DNA of 64,000 bases from positions 1,736,001 through 1,800,000 of the forward strand of contig NZ_CP094459.1 in NCBI RefSeq assembly GCF_022809715.1, written 5' to 3'. The position numbers and the translations under genes were made by a program. This DNA comes from Burkholderia pyrrocinia (GTDB lineage Bacteria > Pseudomonadota > Gammaproteobacteria > Burkholderiales > Burkholderiaceae). Each line of letters begins with the position of its first letter. Position 1 is the first letter of the stretch. Below, one piece after another: positions 8,514 through 17,798 of the stretch. A model generated the notes under the pieces. That model saw nothing but the letters and a program-made list of their open reading frames with translations, was not told where the DNA came from and ran no database searches.

Positions 8514-9161
8514 TCAGAGTTCGCCTGATCGGATCAACCCGACGGCGATGCCTTCCAGCGCGAATTCCGCGCTGCCGGCCTTGACGAAGATGTTTTCGTA
8601 ATCCGGGTTCTCCGCGATCAGCTCGAGGCCGCCCGGCCGGCGCATCAGGCGCTTGACCGTGACGTCGTCGCCGAGACGCGCGACGATGATCTGGCCGTCC
8701 TTTGCTTCCGTGCGCTTCTGCACGGCGAGGAGGTCGCCGTCGAGAATGCCGGCGTCGCGCATCGACAGGCCGCGCACCTTCAGCAGGTAGTCGGGCTTGC
8801 TGGAGAACAGTGCGGGATCGCACGCGTAATGCTGCGAGATGTGCTCCTGCGCGAGGATCGGGCTACCGGCCGCGACGCGGCCGACGAGCGGCAGCGACAA
8901 TTGCATCAGGCCGGCATGCGGCAGCGTGAACTGGTGCGGCGCGTCGTCGATGCCGAGCAGGCGGATGCCGCGCGATGCGCCGGCGGCCAGCTCGATCACG
9001 CCCTTGCGCGCCAGTGCGCGCAGGTGCTCCTCGGCCGCATTCGGCGAACTGAAGCCCAGTTCGGCCGCGATCTCGGCACGGGTGGGCGGGAATCCGGAGC
9101 GCTCGATCGCGCGACGGATCAAGTCGAACACTTGCTGCTGACGGGCGGTGAGTTTGGTCAT
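8514..9161 (-). CDS. lexA: LexA repressor
   Basis: This is the SOS master repressor, 215 residues. The N-terminal winged helix covers residues 1-70 ([20 protein letters not shown]...PPTRAEIA). The self-cleavage site is the Ala-Gly bond A98-G99 in GRVAAGSPI, and the catalytic dyad is S133 ([10 protein letters not shown]) with K170 (DVTVKRL). All essential residues are present, so it should cleave itself when RecA is activated. Two SOS boxes lie immediately upstream and should repress lexA and the two genes behind it. The assignment is very secure. Confidence 0.98.
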   Translation of the reverse strand: MTKLTARQQQVFDLIRRAIERSGFPPTRAEIAAELGFSSPNAAEEHLRALARKGVIELAAGASRGIRLLGIDDAPHQFTLPHAGLMQLSLPLVGRVAAGSPILAQEHISQHYACDPALFSSKPDYLLKVRGLSMRDAGILDGDLLAVQKRTEAKDGQIIVARLGDDVTVKRLMRRPGGLELIAENPDYENIFVKAGSAEFALEGIAVGLIRSGEL

Positions 9162-9168
9162 GGCTCAA

Positions 9169-9184
9169 CTGTATGGATAGACAG
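9169..9184. promoter_or_regulatory. SOS box 1 (LexA operator)
   Basis: CTGT-N8-ACAG, an exact match to the proteobacterial LexA core, starts 8 bp upstream of the lexA ATG, so it overlaps the lexA ribosome-binding region. It is adjacent to a second box. Confidence 0.9.
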
Positions 9185-9188
9185 TGAG

Positions 9189-9204
9189 CTGTATTTTTAT
9201 ACAG
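9189..9204. promoter_or_regulatory. SOS box 2 (LexA operator)
   Basis: CTGT-N8-ACAG with an all-A/T spacer (ATTTTTAT) is a near-ideal LexA site. Its centre is 20 bp from that of box 1, about two helical turns, which would let two LexA dimers bind the same face and give tight autoregulation. Confidence 0.93.
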
Positions 9205-9333
9205 TACTTCGCGAATTTCAAGCGTTACTTGAAGTTCGACGCGATCGCGCCGGTTCCGGCGCGATTTCGCGACGTCCGGACGCCGGTTCATCTGCCGCAA
9301 CCGTCCATCCCGTATGCGTTAGCACTTTTGAGT

Positions 9334-9363
9334 ATTAAAAAATGAGGAACGATTATTTTTAAT
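9334..9363. promoter_or_regulatory. AT-rich dyad upstream of sbp (candidate CysB activation site)
   Basis: ATTAAAAA and ATTTTTAAT form an inverted repeat in an unusually AT-rich 30-bp stretch, 63 bp before the sulfate-binding-protein gene. CysB is known to bind AT-rich, poorly conserved sites near sulfur-gene promoters, and cysB closes this operon. The assignment is inferred from position. Confidence 0.4.
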
Positions 9364-9425
9364 CATGTAAGCCGTTCGCTAGACTGGCCCGACATCGCAA
9401 TACCGACAACACTGGAGAACCAAGG

Positions 9426-10463
9426 ATGGCGAAGCGCAATACGGGGCTGGTGGGCGGAGCGGGCCGCCTGATCGCAACACTCGCGCTGGGCGCGGCGGCG
9501 GCGCTGGGCGTCGCGACGCACGCCCAGGCCGATACGACCTTCCTGAACGTGTCGTACGACCCGACGCGCGAGCTGTATCAGGACTTCAACCAGGCGTTCG
9601 GCAAGGAGTGGAAGGCGAAGACGGGCGAGACGGTCAACTTCAAGCAGTCGCACGGCGGCTCGGGCGCGCAGGCGCGCTCGGTGCTCGACGGCCTGCAGGC
9701 CGACGTCGTCACGCTGGCGCTCGCGTACGACATCGACGCGCTCGCGAACAAGGGGCTCGTCAACAAGGACTGGCAGAAACGCCTGCCCGACAACGCGTCG
9801 CCGTACACGTCGACGATCGTGTTCCTCGTGCGCAAGGGCAATCCGAAGGGGATCAAGGACTGGGACGACCTGACCAAGCCGGGCATCTCGATCGTCACGC
9901 CGAACCCGAAGACGTCGGGCGGCGCGCGCTGGAACTACCTGGCCGCGTGGGCGTATGCGGTGCACAAGCCGGGCGGCAACGAGCAGACGGCGAAGGAGTT
10001 CGTCACGAAGCTCTACAAGAACGCGGGCGTGCTCGATTCGGGCGCGCGCGGCGCGACCACGAGCTTCGTGCAGCGCGGAATCGGCGACGTGCTGATCGCA
10101 TGGGAAAACGAGGCATTCCTGTCGGTCAAGGAATTCGGTACCGACAAGTTCGAGATCGTCGTGCCGTCGGTGAGCATCCTGGCCGAGCCGCCCGTCGCGG
10201 TGGTCGACAAGGTGGTCGACAAGAAGGGCACGCGCAAGCTGGCCGACGCGTACCTGAACTTCCTGTACAGCCCGCAGGGCCAGGAGATCGCGGCGCGCAA
10301 CTATTACCGGCCGCGTTCGAAGAGCGTGCCGGCGGAACTGACGAAGCAGTTCCCGAAGCTGAAGCTGTACACGGTCGACGACACGTTCGGCGGCTGGACG
10401 AATGCGCAGAAGACGCATTTCGCGGATGGCGGCGTGTTCGACTCGATCTACAAGCCGCAGTAA
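9426..10463 (+). CDS. sbp: Sulfate ABC transporter, periplasmic sulfate-binding protein
   Basis: This protein binds sulfate in the periplasm and delivers it to CysTW. It has 345 residues. A Sec signal peptide covers about residues 1-36 (positive start, [14 protein letters not shown] core, cleavage after THAQA). The mature protein begins [20 protein letters not shown], the signature of Sbp/CysP. The [15 protein letters not shown] and ENEAFL motifs that line the sulfate pocket are present. AAGG precedes the ATG. It is the first gene of the sbp-cysTWA-cysB cluster and is separated from cysT by hairpins that may favour its higher expression. Confidence 0.96.
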   Translation: MAKRNTGLVGGAGRLIATLALGAAAALGVATHAQADTTFLNVSYDPTRELYQDFNQAFGKEWKAKTGETVNFKQSHGGSGAQARSVLDGLQADVVTLALAYDIDALANKGLVNKDWQKRLPDNASPYTSTIVFLVRKGNPKGIKDWDDLTKPGISIVTPNPKTSGGARWNYLAAWAYAVHKPGGNEQTAKEFVTKLYKNAGVLDSGARGATTSFVQRGIGDVLIAWENEAFLSVKEFGTDKFEIVVPSVSILAEPPVAVVDKVVDKKGTRKLADAYLNFLYSPQGQEIAARNYYRPRSKSVPAELTKQFPKLKLYTVDDTFGGWTNAQKTHFADGGVFDSIYKPQ

Positions 10464-10514
10464 CGCCATAACGACAGCGGCGCGCCACGACAGCGCGCCG
10501 CATCCCCGACGGGC

Positions 10515-10543
10515 CGCCGGCGCAATTCATCGCGCCGGCGTTT
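10515..10543 (+). terminator. Intercistronic hairpin with short T-tract between sbp and cysT
   Basis: A perfect 9-bp stem, CGCCGGCGC / GCGCCGGCG with an 8-nt loop, is followed by TTT in the 122-bp gap. A second GC-rich hairpin lies just before it (about 10478-10502). It probably causes partial termination or protects the sbp mRNA 3' end, giving more binding protein than permease. Confidence 0.5.
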
Positions 10544-10585
10544 GCGTCGGGCCCATGAGCAGCATCGACCCAGCAAGAGCATCCG

Positions 10586-11479
10586 ATGACGACGTACACC
10601 TTTCGCAAGCCGAGCGCGCTGCCCGGTTTCGGCGTGACGCTAGGCATCACGGTGGCCTATTTGAGCCTCGTGGTGCTGATTCCGCTCGCCGCCACGTTCC
10701 TGAAGACCGCGACGCTGTCGTGGGACCAGTTCGTCACCGCCGTCACGTCGCCGCGCGTGCTCGCGTCGTACCGGCTGACGTTCTCGGCCGCGCTCGGCGG
10801 CGCGCTGATCAACGCCGTGTTCGGCTTCCTCGTCGCGTGGGTGCTCGTGCGCTACACGTTCCCGTTCAAGCGCCTCGTCGATGCGATCGTCGACCTGCCG
10901 TTCGCGCTGCCGACGTCGGTCGCCGGCATCTCGCTTGCGGCCGTTTACGCGACCAACGGCTGGGTCGGCCAGTATCTCGCGCCGCTCGGCATCAAGATCG
11001 CGTTCACGCCGGCCGGCGTGCTGGTCGCGCTGACCTTCATCGGGCTGCCGTTCGTCGTGCGCACCGTGCAGCCGGTGCTCGAGGATTTCGAGCGCGAGCA
11101 GGAAGAGGCCGCCGCGTGCCTCGGCGCGTCGCGCTGGCTGACGTTCCGCCGCGTCGTGCTGCCGGCCGTGCTGCCGGCGCTCCTGACCGGTTTCGCGCTG
11201 TCGTTCGCGCGCGCGCTCGGCGAATACGGGTCGGTGATCTTCATCGCCGGCAACGTGCCGATGAAATCCGAGATCACGTCGCTGCTCATCATCACGAAGC
11301 TCGAGCAATACGACTACGCGGGCGCGACCGCGCTCGCGGTCGTGATGCTGGTCGTGTCGTTCCTGATGCTGCTGCTGATCAACACGCTGCAATGGTATCT
11401 GCAGCGCCGCACGAGCAAGGGCGCAAGCGGCCCCGCGCCCGCGATTGTCACCGCAACCGCAGCAGGAGGCCAGCAATGA
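10586..11479 (+). CDS. cysT: Sulfate ABC transporter permease CysT (CysU)
   Basis: This is one of two inner-membrane subunits of the sulfate importer, 297 residues with six TM segments. It starts [24 protein letters not shown], typical of CysT. The EAA coupling loop, which contacts the CysA ATPase, is [27 protein letters not shown]. Its stop overlaps the cysW start by four bases, so translation is coupled. The signal-anchor TM near the N-terminus and the [12 protein letters not shown] motif are conserved. Confidence 0.95.
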   Translation: MTTYTFRKPSALPGFGVTLGITVAYLSLVVLIPLAATFLKTATLSWDQFVTAVTSPRVLASYRLTFSAALGGALINAVFGFLVAWVLVRYTFPFKRLVDAIVDLPFALPTSVAGISLAAVYATNGWVGQYLAPLGIKIAFTPAGVLVALTFIGLPFVVRTVQPVLEDFEREQEEAAACLGASRWLTFRRVVLPAVLPALLTGFALSFARALGEYGSVIFIAGNVPMKSEITSLLIITKLEQYDYAGATALAVVMLVVSFLMLLLINTLQWYLQRRTSKGASGPAPAIVTATAAGGQQ

Positions 11480-12426
11480 GCCAGGAGGCCACCGTCGTGC
11501 TGAAAACCTCGCCGTCGGCCGCGCAAGGGCGCGCCGCGAAACGGCTCGACCCCGTCAGCGAGTCGCGCGTCGTGCGCTGGCTGCTCACGGGCATCGCGCT
11601 GGTGTTCCTCGCGTTCTTCCTCGTCGTGCCGCTCGCCGCGGTGTTCGTCGAGGCGCTGCGAAAGGGCGTCGGCTTCTACCTCGAATCGCTGGCCGATCCC
11701 GACGCATGGGCGGCGATCAAGCTGACGCTGATCGTCGCCGCGATCGCGGTGCCGCTGAACCTCGTGTTCGGCGTGTGCGCATCGTGGGCGATCGCGAAGT
11801 TCGAATTCCGCGGCAAGGCGCTGCTGACGACGCTGATCGACCTGCCGTTCTCCGTGTCGCCGGTGATCTCGGGCCTCGTGTACGTGCTGCTGTTCGGCGC
11901 GCAGGGCTGGCTCGGGCCGTGGCTGCAGGATCACGACGTGCAGATCATCTTTGCGGTGCCGGGCATCGTGCTCGCGACGATCTTCGTCACGTTCCCGTTC
12001 GTCGCGCGCGAGCTGATTCCGCTGATGCAGGCGCAGGGCACCGACGAGGAAGAAGCCGCGCGCGTGCTCGGCGCGTCGGGCTGGCAGATCTTTCGCCGCG
12101 TGACGCTGCCGAACGTGCGGTGGGGCCTGCTGTACGGCGTGATCCTGTGCAACGCGCGCGCGATGGGCGAATTCGGCGCGGTGTCGGTCGTGTCGGGCCA
12201 CATCCGCGGCGTGACCGACACGATGCCGCTGCACGTCGAGATTCTGTACAACGAATACAACTTCGCGGCGGCGTTCGCGGTGGCGTCGGTGCTGGCGCTG
12301 CTCGCGCTCGTCACGCTCGCGCTGAAGCTGCTCGCCGAGCGTCATCTCGCCGCCGAACTGGCCGGCGCGCGCGACGCCGTTCCCGCACATGCCGGCCCTG
12401 TCGCCGCCGTTTCGTCGAAATCGTAA
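11476..12426 (+). CDS. cysW: Sulfate ABC transporter permease CysW
   Basis: This is the second permease subunit, 316 residues with six TM helices. The ATG at 11476 overlaps the cysT stop (ATGA), with AGGAGG 7 nt upstream, which decides the start over the much longer open frame. The EAA loop reads [31 protein letters not shown], followed by [18 protein letters not shown], the CysW hallmark. It pairs with CysT and is driven by CysA, 13 bp downstream. Confidence 0.95.
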   Translation: MSQEATVVLKTSPSAAQGRAAKRLDPVSESRVVRWLLTGIALVFLAFFLVVPLAAVFVEALRKGVGFYLESLADPDAWAAIKLTLIVAAIAVPLNLVFGVCASWAIAKFEFRGKALLTTLIDLPFSVSPVISGLVYVLLFGAQGWLGPWLQDHDVQIIFAVPGIVLATIFVTFPFVARELIPLMQAQGTDEEEAARVLGASGWQIFRRVTLPNVRWGLLYGVILCNARAMGEFGAVSVVSGHIRGVTDTMPLHVEILYNEYNFAAAFAVASVLALLALVTLALKLLAERHLAAELAGARDAVPAHAGPVAAVSSKS

Positions 12427-12439
12427 AGAGGCAACCAGA

Positions 12440-13498
12440 ATGGGTATCACCGTCAGTAACCTTCAGAAGCGCTTCGGCGATTTCACGGCGCTCGACAACG
12501 TATCGCTCGACTTCCCGCCCGGCGAGCTGGTCGCGCTGCTCGGGCCGTCCGGCTGCGGCAAGACCACGCTGCTGCGCGTGATCGCGGGCCTCGAGCACGC
12601 GGACGCCGGCCAGGTCGTGCTGCAGGGGCTCGACGTCGCGTCGGTGGGCGCGCGCGACCGTCAGGTCGGTTTCGTGTTCCAGCATTACGCGCTGTTCCGC
12701 CACATGACGGTGTTCGAGAACGTCGCGTTCGGGCTGCGCGTGAAGCCGCGCCGCGAGCGGCCGTCGGAAGCCGCGATTCGCGACAAGGTGCACGAGCTGC
12801 TGAAGCTCGTGCAGCTCGACTGGCTCGCGCAGCGCTATCCGTCCGAGCTGTCGGGCGGCCAGCGCCAGCGCATCGCGCTGGCCCGTGCGCTCGCGGTCGA
12901 GCCGAAGGTGCTGCTGCTCGACGAACCGTTCGGCGCGCTCGACGCGAAGGTCCGCAAGGAGCTGCGCGGCTGGCTGCGCCGTCTGCACGACGACCTGCAC
13001 ATCTCGACGATCTTCGTCACGCACGACCAGGAGGAGGCGCTGGAGGTGGCCGATCGAATCGTCGTGCTGAACCGCGGCCACGTCGAGCAGGTCGGCAGCC
13101 CGCAAGACGTCTACGACCATCCGCGGAGCGCGTTCGTGTACGAGTTCCTCGGCGCGGCGAACCGGCTGCCGGGCACGGTCGCCGGGCGCGGCTTCGTCGC
13201 CGAGGGCGCCGCTGCACCGATCGAGGTGGACGCCGATTTCGCGGGCCCCGCGAACGCATACGTGCGGCCGCACGACCTGCAGCTTTGGCCGGCAGGAGAA
13301 GGGCACCGGGACGGCATCGCCGTGGACGTGCGCCGCGTGATCCCGCTGGGCGGCTCGGTGCGCGTCGAGCTCGAGGCGCGCGCGGGCGGCGCACTCGAGG
13401 CGGAACTCGATCGCGATGCATGGCGTGCGCTCTCGCTGCAGGTCGGCGACGGTGCGACGGCCGTGCCGCGCGCGGTGCGCGTGTTTCCCGCGCGTTGA
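12440..13498 (+). CDS. cysA: Sulfate/thiosulfate ABC transporter ATP-binding protein CysA
   Basis: This is the ATPase of sulfate import, 352 residues. The sequence [23 protein letters not shown] is diagnostic of CysA. Walker A is [16 protein letters not shown], the signature is [15 protein letters not shown], and Walker B is [12 protein letters not shown]. The C-terminal 110 residues form the TOBE-like regulatory domain ([11 protein letters not shown]). The chosen ATG follows AGAGGCAACCAGA, and the frame remains open further upstream without a good start. It is the last transporter gene before cysB. Confidence 0.96.
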   Translation: MGITVSNLQKRFGDFTALDNVSLDFPPGELVALLGPSGCGKTTLLRVIAGLEHADAGQVVLQGLDVASVGARDRQVGFVFQHYALFRHMTVFENVAFGLRVKPRRERPSEAAIRDKVHELLKLVQLDWLAQRYPSELSGGQRQRIALARALAVEPKVLLLDEPFGALDAKVRKELRGWLRRLHDDLHISTIFVTHDQEEALEVADRIVVLNRGHVEQVGSPQDVYDHPRSAFVYEFLGAANRLPGTVAGRGFVAEGAAAPIEVDADFAGPANAYVRPHDLQLWPAGEGHRDGIAVDVRRVIPLGGSVRVELEARAGGALEAELDRDAWRALSLQVGDGATAVPRAVRVFPAR

Positions 13499-13573
13499 GG
13501 CGAGAATGCAGGGCAGGGGGCGGAATTCGCTCCGATTCGACAATCAAACAACGACAGCCTAAGAGGCATACCC

Positions 13574-14500
13574 ATGAATTTTCAGCAATTGCGGTTCGTG
13601 CGCGAAGCGGTGCGCCAGAACATGAACCTGACGGAAGTCGCGAACGTGCTGTACACGTCGCAGTCGGGCGTGTCGAAACAGATCAAGGATCTCGAGGATG
13701 AGCTGGGCGTCGACATCTTCATTCGGCGCGGCAAGCGGCTGACGGGCCTCACGGAGCCGGGCAAGGCCGTGCACCAGTTGATCGAGCGGATGCTGCTCGA
13801 CGCCGAGAACCTGCGCCGCGTCGCACGCCAGTTCGCGGACCAGGACAGCGGCCACCTCGTCGTCGCGACCACGCACACGCAGGCGCGCTACGCGCTGCCG
13901 AAGGTGATCCGGCAGTTCACCGACGTGTTCCCGAAGGTGCATCTCGCGCTGCGTCAGGGCAGCCCGCAGCAGATCGCGCAGATGATCCTGAACGGCGAGG
14001 CCGATCTCGGCATCTCGACCGAGGCGCTCGACCGCTATCCGGACATCGTCACGTTCCCGTGCTATTCGTGGCACCACACGGTCGTCGTGCCGAAGGGCCA
14101 TCCGCTCGTCGGCCGCGAGAACCTGACGCTCGACGAAATCGCCGAGTACCCGATCATCACGTACGACCAGGATTTCACGGGCCGCTCGCACATCGACCAG
14201 GCGTTCGCGCAGGCAGGCGCCGTGCCCGACGTCGTGCTGACCGCGATCGACGCGGACGTGATCAAGACCTATGTCGAGCTCGGGATGGGGATCGGCGTCG
14301 TCGCGGCGATGGCTTACGATCCGCAGCGCGACACGGGCCTCGTCGCGCTCGATACGCAGCACCTGTTCGAGGCGAGCACGACGCGGGTCGGGCTGCGCAA
14401 GGGCGCGTTCCTGCGCGCGTATGCGTACCGGCTGATCGAGATGTTCGCGCCGCACCTGAACGAAGCGGAAATCGCGGGGATGTTGCGCGAAGCCGTCTGA
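13574..14500 (+). CDS. cysB: LysR-type regulator CysB
   Basis: This is the master activator of sulfur assimilation, which senses O-acetylserine/N-acetylserine and sulfide or sulfate. It has 308 residues. The N-terminal HTH, MNFQQLRFVREAVRQNMNLTEVANVLYTSQSGVSKQIKDLE, is closely CysB-like. The effector domain begins near residue 90 with the conserved GHLVVATTHTQARYALP, and TTHTQARY lines the sulfate/NAS pocket. It lies 75 bp after cysA in the same direction, probably autoregulated and part of the same regulon. The paralogue SsuR (sulfonate control) is the alternative; clustering with cysTWA favours CysB. Confidence 0.92.
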   Translation: MNFQQLRFVREAVRQNMNLTEVANVLYTSQSGVSKQIKDLEDELGVDIFIRRGKRLTGLTEPGKAVHQLIERMLLDAENLRRVARQFADQDSGHLVVATTHTQARYALPKVIRQFTDVFPKVHLALRQGSPQQIAQMILNGEADLGISTEALDRYPDIVTFPCYSWHHTVVVPKGHPLVGRENLTLDEIAEYPIITYDQDFTGRSHIDQAFAQAGAVPDVVLTAIDADVIKTYVELGMGIGVVAAMAYDPQRDTGLVALDTQHLFEASTTRVGLRKGAFLRAYAYRLIEMFAPHLNEAEIAGMLREAV

Positions 14501-14548
14501 CGGCAGCGCTTCGCGCGCCGTCCGGGCGGTTGCCCCGGGCGGCGCGGC

Positions 14549-14773
14549 ATGCGCTCGCCGGAGGCGATGCGCAGCGGCGAACGTGCCGTCACCGTGAAGC
14601 GGCTGCACGACATCGACAAGTCGTGGTGGTGGATGCTGCTCTTCGTGCCGATCGTCGGCGCGATCGCGTAGTTCGCGATGAACGGCTTCATCGCCGGCAC
14701 GCCGCATGCGAACCGCTTCGGCGAGCCGCGATCGGCCGATGAAGACGAGCCGGTGCCGCAGGACCCTGCGTGA
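14549..14773 (+). pseudogene. DUF805 family protein remnant (C-terminal part, in-frame stop)
   Basis: Reading from the ATG at 14549, the frame gives KRLHDIDKSWWWMLLFVPIV, then a TAG at 14669-14671, and then continues FAMNGFIAGTPHANRFGEP to a TGA at 14771. RRLHD-x-x-KSGWW and GTPGPNRFGP are the hallmarks of the C-terminal half of DUF805 inner-membrane proteins. The N-terminal TM helices are absent and the frame is interrupted, so this is a decayed fragment. It lies just after cysB. Confidence 0.7.
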
Positions 14774-15025
14774 CGCGCGGCGGCCTGCGCAAGTGTGGTT
14801 TTTGCGCGTCGCGACGCACGATCGCGCACTCCGAAAAAACCCTTAAATATTGATCAGACAGGTTGCGCGCCGAAGCGAATCGGTACAGCATAGCCTTCAC
14901 TCCGCCGGCTTCCAGCCGGCGGCGGCGCGTAAACAACAGCACGCGCCAGGCAGTCGGCCGTCTGCCTCGCTTCCATTCCGTGGTACCGACAGCAGCATCG
15001 ATGGCCATTGTCCGGGTAGTGTGGC

Positions 15026-15037
15026 GCAAACGTTTGC
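15026..15037. promoter_or_regulatory. LacI-family operator (RbsR-type) upstream of ribose operon
   Basis: GCAAACGTTTGC is a perfect 12-bp palindrome with the central CG typical of LacI/PurR/RbsR operators. It lies 52 bp before the start of the binding-protein gene. The operon's fourth gene encodes a LacI-family regulator, so the site is probably its operator. Confidence 0.75.
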
Positions 15038-15088
15038 TTACATTAAAACAACAGTCCGGCCCTTCGGGCCAGTCGCCAGGAGATGTGT

Positions 15089-16039
15089 ATGAATGTCCGC
15101 TTTCGCCGTCGCTTCCTGACCGCCGCGCTCGCCGCCGTCGCGGTCGCCGCCGCCCCGGCCGTCCACGCGCAATCTGCGGCCAAGCCGAAGGTCGCGCTCG
15201 TGATGAAGTCGCTCGCCAACGAGTTCTTCCTGACCATGGAAACCGGCGCGAAGGAATACCAGAAACACAACGCGAATCAGTTCGACCTGATCACCAATGG
15301 CATCAAGGACGAGACCGACACCGCGAACCAGATCCGCATCGTCGAGCAGATGATCGTGTCGAAGGTCGACGCGATCGTGCTCGCGCCGGCCGATTCGAAG
15401 GCGCTCGTGCCGGTCGTGAAGAAGGCCGTCGACGCGGGTGTCATCGTCGTGAACATCGACAACCGGCTCGATCCCGACGTACTGAAGTCGAAGAACCTGA
15501 ACGTGCCGTTCGTCGGCCCCGACAACCGCAAGGGCGCGCGCAAGATCGGCGACTACCTCGCGAAGAAGCTGAAGGCGGGCGACCAGGTCGGCATCGTCGA
15601 AGGCGTGTCGACGACGACCAATGCGCAGCAGCGCACGGCCGGCTTCGAGGACGCGATGAAGGCGGGCGGGATGAAGGTCGTGTCGGTGCAGTCCGGCGAA
15701 TGGGAGATCGACAAGGGCAATGCGGTGGCCGCCGCGATGCTCAACGAATACCCGAACCTGAAGGCGCTGCTGTGCGGCAACGACAACATGGCGATCGGCG
15801 CCGTGTCGGCCGTGCGCGCGGCCGGCAAGCAGGGCAAGGTGGCCGTAGTCGGCTACGACAACATCAACGCGATCAAGCCGATGCTGAAGGACGGCCGCGT
15901 GCTCGCGACCGCCGATCAGTACGCGGCGAAGCAGGCCGTGTTCGGCATCGACACGGCACTCAAGGCGATCGCCGAGCATCGCAAGCAGGCCGACATGTCC
16001 GGCGTGGTCGAGACGCCGGTGGATCTCGTGACGAAGTGA
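15089..16039 (+). CDS. rbsB: Ribose-type sugar ABC transporter, periplasmic binding protein
   Basis: This is a periplasmic sugar receptor of the type-I (RbsB) family, 316 residues. The signal peptide is about residues 1-28 (RRRFLTAALAAVAVAAAPAVHA, cleavage before QSAAKPK). The mature domain has KVALVMKSLANEFFLTMETGAKEYQ and the hinge motif VGYDNINAIKPMLKDG. The start at 15089 is preferred over an ATG two codons earlier because AGGAG (15078-15082) sits 6 nt upstream of it and would abut the earlier codon. It leads an operon with ATPase, permease, LacI regulator and ribokinase, so ribose is the likely ligand; other pentoses are not excluded. Confidence 0.9.
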   Translation: MNVRFRRRFLTAALAAVAVAAAPAVHAQSAAKPKVALVMKSLANEFFLTMETGAKEYQKHNANQFDLITNGIKDETDTANQIRIVEQMIVSKVDAIVLAPADSKALVPVVKKAVDAGVIVVNIDNRLDPDVLKSKNLNVPFVGPDNRKGARKIGDYLAKKLKAGDQVGIVEGVSTTTNAQQRTAGFEDAMKAGGMKVVSVQSGEWEIDKGNAVAAAMLNEYPNLKALLCGNDNMAIGAVSAVRAAGKQGKVAVVGYDNINAIKPMLKDGRVLATADQYAAKQAVFGIDTALKAIAEHRKQADMSGVVETPVDLVTK

Positions 16040-16052
16040 CGCCGCGCCGGTG

Positions 16053-16087
16053 CGGCCGCCGCCCTCAAGAATCGGGCGCGGCGGCCG
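16053..16087 (+). terminator. Intercistronic stem-loop after rbsB
   Basis: A perfect 10-bp stem, CGGCCGCCGC / GCGGCGGCCG with a 15-nt loop, is followed by only two Ts. Placed between the binding-protein and ATPase genes, it probably acts as an attenuator or 3'-end stabiliser that keeps binding-protein levels high. Confidence 0.45.
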
Positions 16088-16184
16088 TTATCCGGTGTGA
16101 GCGCGATCACGGCCACTGCATGCCCATGCACTAGTGAGCGTCACACCCGCGCGCCGCGTGCGCGCGGCCGCAACCAGGATCGCG

Positions 16185-17798
16185 ATGGAACCGACCTTCC
16201 AACCCTCCCGTTCAGCCGCTCCGGTGCTGTCCGTCTCCGGCATCGGCAAGACCTATGCCGAACCCGTGCTCGCCGACGTCACGCTGACGCTCGCGGCGGG
16301 CCAGGCGCTCGCGTTGACGGGCGAGAACGGCGCCGGCAAGAGCACGCTGTCGAAGATCATCGGCGGGCTCGTCGAACCGACCACCGGCACGATGCAGCTC
16401 GGCGGCCAGGCGTATGCGCCGGCGAGCCGCACGCAGGCCGAGGCGCTCGGCGTGCGCATGGTGATGCAGGAGCTGAACCTGCTGCCTACGCTGACGGTTG
16501 CCGAAAACCTGTTCCTGAACCGCCTGCCGCGGCGCTTCGGGATCATCGACCGCGCGCGGCTGCGCGACGACGCGCGCGCCGCGATGGCGCAGGTCGGGCT
16601 CGACATGGTCGATCCCGATACGCCCGTCGGCGCGCTCGGCATCGGCCATCAACAGATGGTCGAAATCGCGCGCAACCTGATCGGCGACTGCCGCGTGCTG
16701 ATCCTCGACGAGCCCACCGCGATGCTGACCGCACGTGAAGTCGCGCTGCTGTTCGAGCAGATCGACCGGCTGAAGGCGCGCGGCGTCGCGATCGTCTACA
16801 TCTCGCATCGGCTCGAGGAACTCGCGCGCGTCGCCGAGCGTGTCGCGGTGCTGCGCGACGGCCGGCTCGTGCATGCGGGCGACATGGCGGCGACGACGTC
16901 CGACCGGCTCGTCACGCTGATGGTCGGGCGCGAGGTCGGCGAGCACATCGATCTCGGCGAACGCCATATCGGCGCACCGCGGCTTGTCGTGTCGGGCCTC
17001 ACGCGCGGGTCGGCCGTGCGGGACGTGTCGCTCGAGGTGCGCGCGGGCGAGATCTTCGGCATTTCGGGGCTGATCGGCGCGGGGCGCACCGAATTGTTGC
17101 GGCTGATCTACGGCGCCGATACGCCCGATGCCGGGATGATCGCGGTCGGCCAGCCGCTGAAACCGGCGCGGATCGGTTCGCCGGTCGACGCGGTGAAGCA
17201 TGGCATCGCACTGATTACCGAGGATCGCAAGGGTGAAGGGCTGCTGCTGTCGCAGTCGGTCACCGCGAACGTGTCGCTCGGCCAGCTCGACCGGCTCGCG
17301 CGCGGCGGCATCGTCGACACCGCGCGCGAAACGGCGCTCGCCGAGCGGCAGATCGACGCGCTGCGGATCCGCACGCACGGTGCGGCGCAGGCGGTCGGCG
17401 AGCTCTCGGGCGGCAACCAGCAGAAGGTCGTGATCGGCCGCTGGCTCGCGCGCGACATGGGCGTGCTGCTGTTCGACGAGCCGACGCGCGGGATCGACGT
17501 CGGTGCCAAATTCGAGATCTACACTTTGATGGGCGCGCTCGCGCGCGAAGGCCGCGCGCTCGTCGTCGTGTCGAGCGACCTGCGCGAGCTGATGCTGATC
17601 TGCGACCGGATCGGCGTGATGTCGGCCGGGCGCATGACCGCCGTGTTCGAGCGCGGCAACTGGACCCAGGATGCGCTGCTGGCCGCGGCGTTCGCCGGCT
17701 TCGGCCGCGAAGCGCCGCCGGGCGGCGCGCAGCATCCGGACGCGGGGCCGGCGCAGGGCGCCGCTCCCGGCACTTCGACGACAGGACGACAGCAATGA
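16185..17798 (+). CDS. rbsA: Sugar ABC transporter ATP-binding protein (double ATPase, RbsA-like)
   Basis: Two ABC domains are fused, as in all RbsA/MglA-type importers (537 residues from this start; family about 500). The N-terminal domain has Walker A GENGAGKSTLSKII, LGIGHQQMVEIARNL and Walker B VLILDEPTAML. The C-terminal domain has a degenerate P-loop (SGLIGAGRTELLRLIYG), LSGGNQQKVVIGRWL and VLLFDEPTRGIDVG, the usual asymmetry of the family. The start at 16185 has AGGA 5 nt upstream; an in-frame GTG at 16134 would add 17 Arg/Ala-rich residues. The stop overlaps the permease start by four bases. The C-terminus is extended and Ala/Gly/Pro-rich. Confidence 0.92.
   Translation: MEPTFQPSRSAAPVLSVSGIGKTYAEPVLADVTLTLAAGQALALTGENGAGKSTLSKIIGGLVEPTTGTMQLGGQAYAPASRTQAEALGVRMVMQELNLLPTLTVAENLFLNRLPRRFGIIDRARLRDDARAAMAQVGLDMVDPDTPVGALGIGHQQMVEIARNLIGDCRVLILDEPTAMLTAREVALLFEQIDRLKARGVAIVYISHRLEELARVAERVAVLRDGRLVHAGDMAATTSDRLVTLMVGREVGEHIDLGERHIGAPRLVVSGLTRGSAVRDVSLEVRAGEIFGISGLIGAGRTELLRLIYGADTPDAGMIAVGQPLKPARIGSPVDAVKHGIALITEDRKGEGLLLSQSVTANVSLGQLDRLARGGIVDTARETALAERQIDALRIRTHGAAQAVGELSGGNQQKVVIGRWLARDMGVLLFDEPTRGIDVGAKFEIYTLMGALAREGRALVVVSSDLRELMLICDRIGVMSAGRMTAVFERGNWTQDALLAAAFAGFGREAPPGGAQHPDAGPAQGAAPGTSTTGRQQ

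Noticed and set aside
16134..16184. Upstream GTG start for the sugar ABC ATPase
   Set aside because: It would add 17 Arg/Ala-rich residues without family support; the ATG at 16185 has an AGGA element at proper distance.
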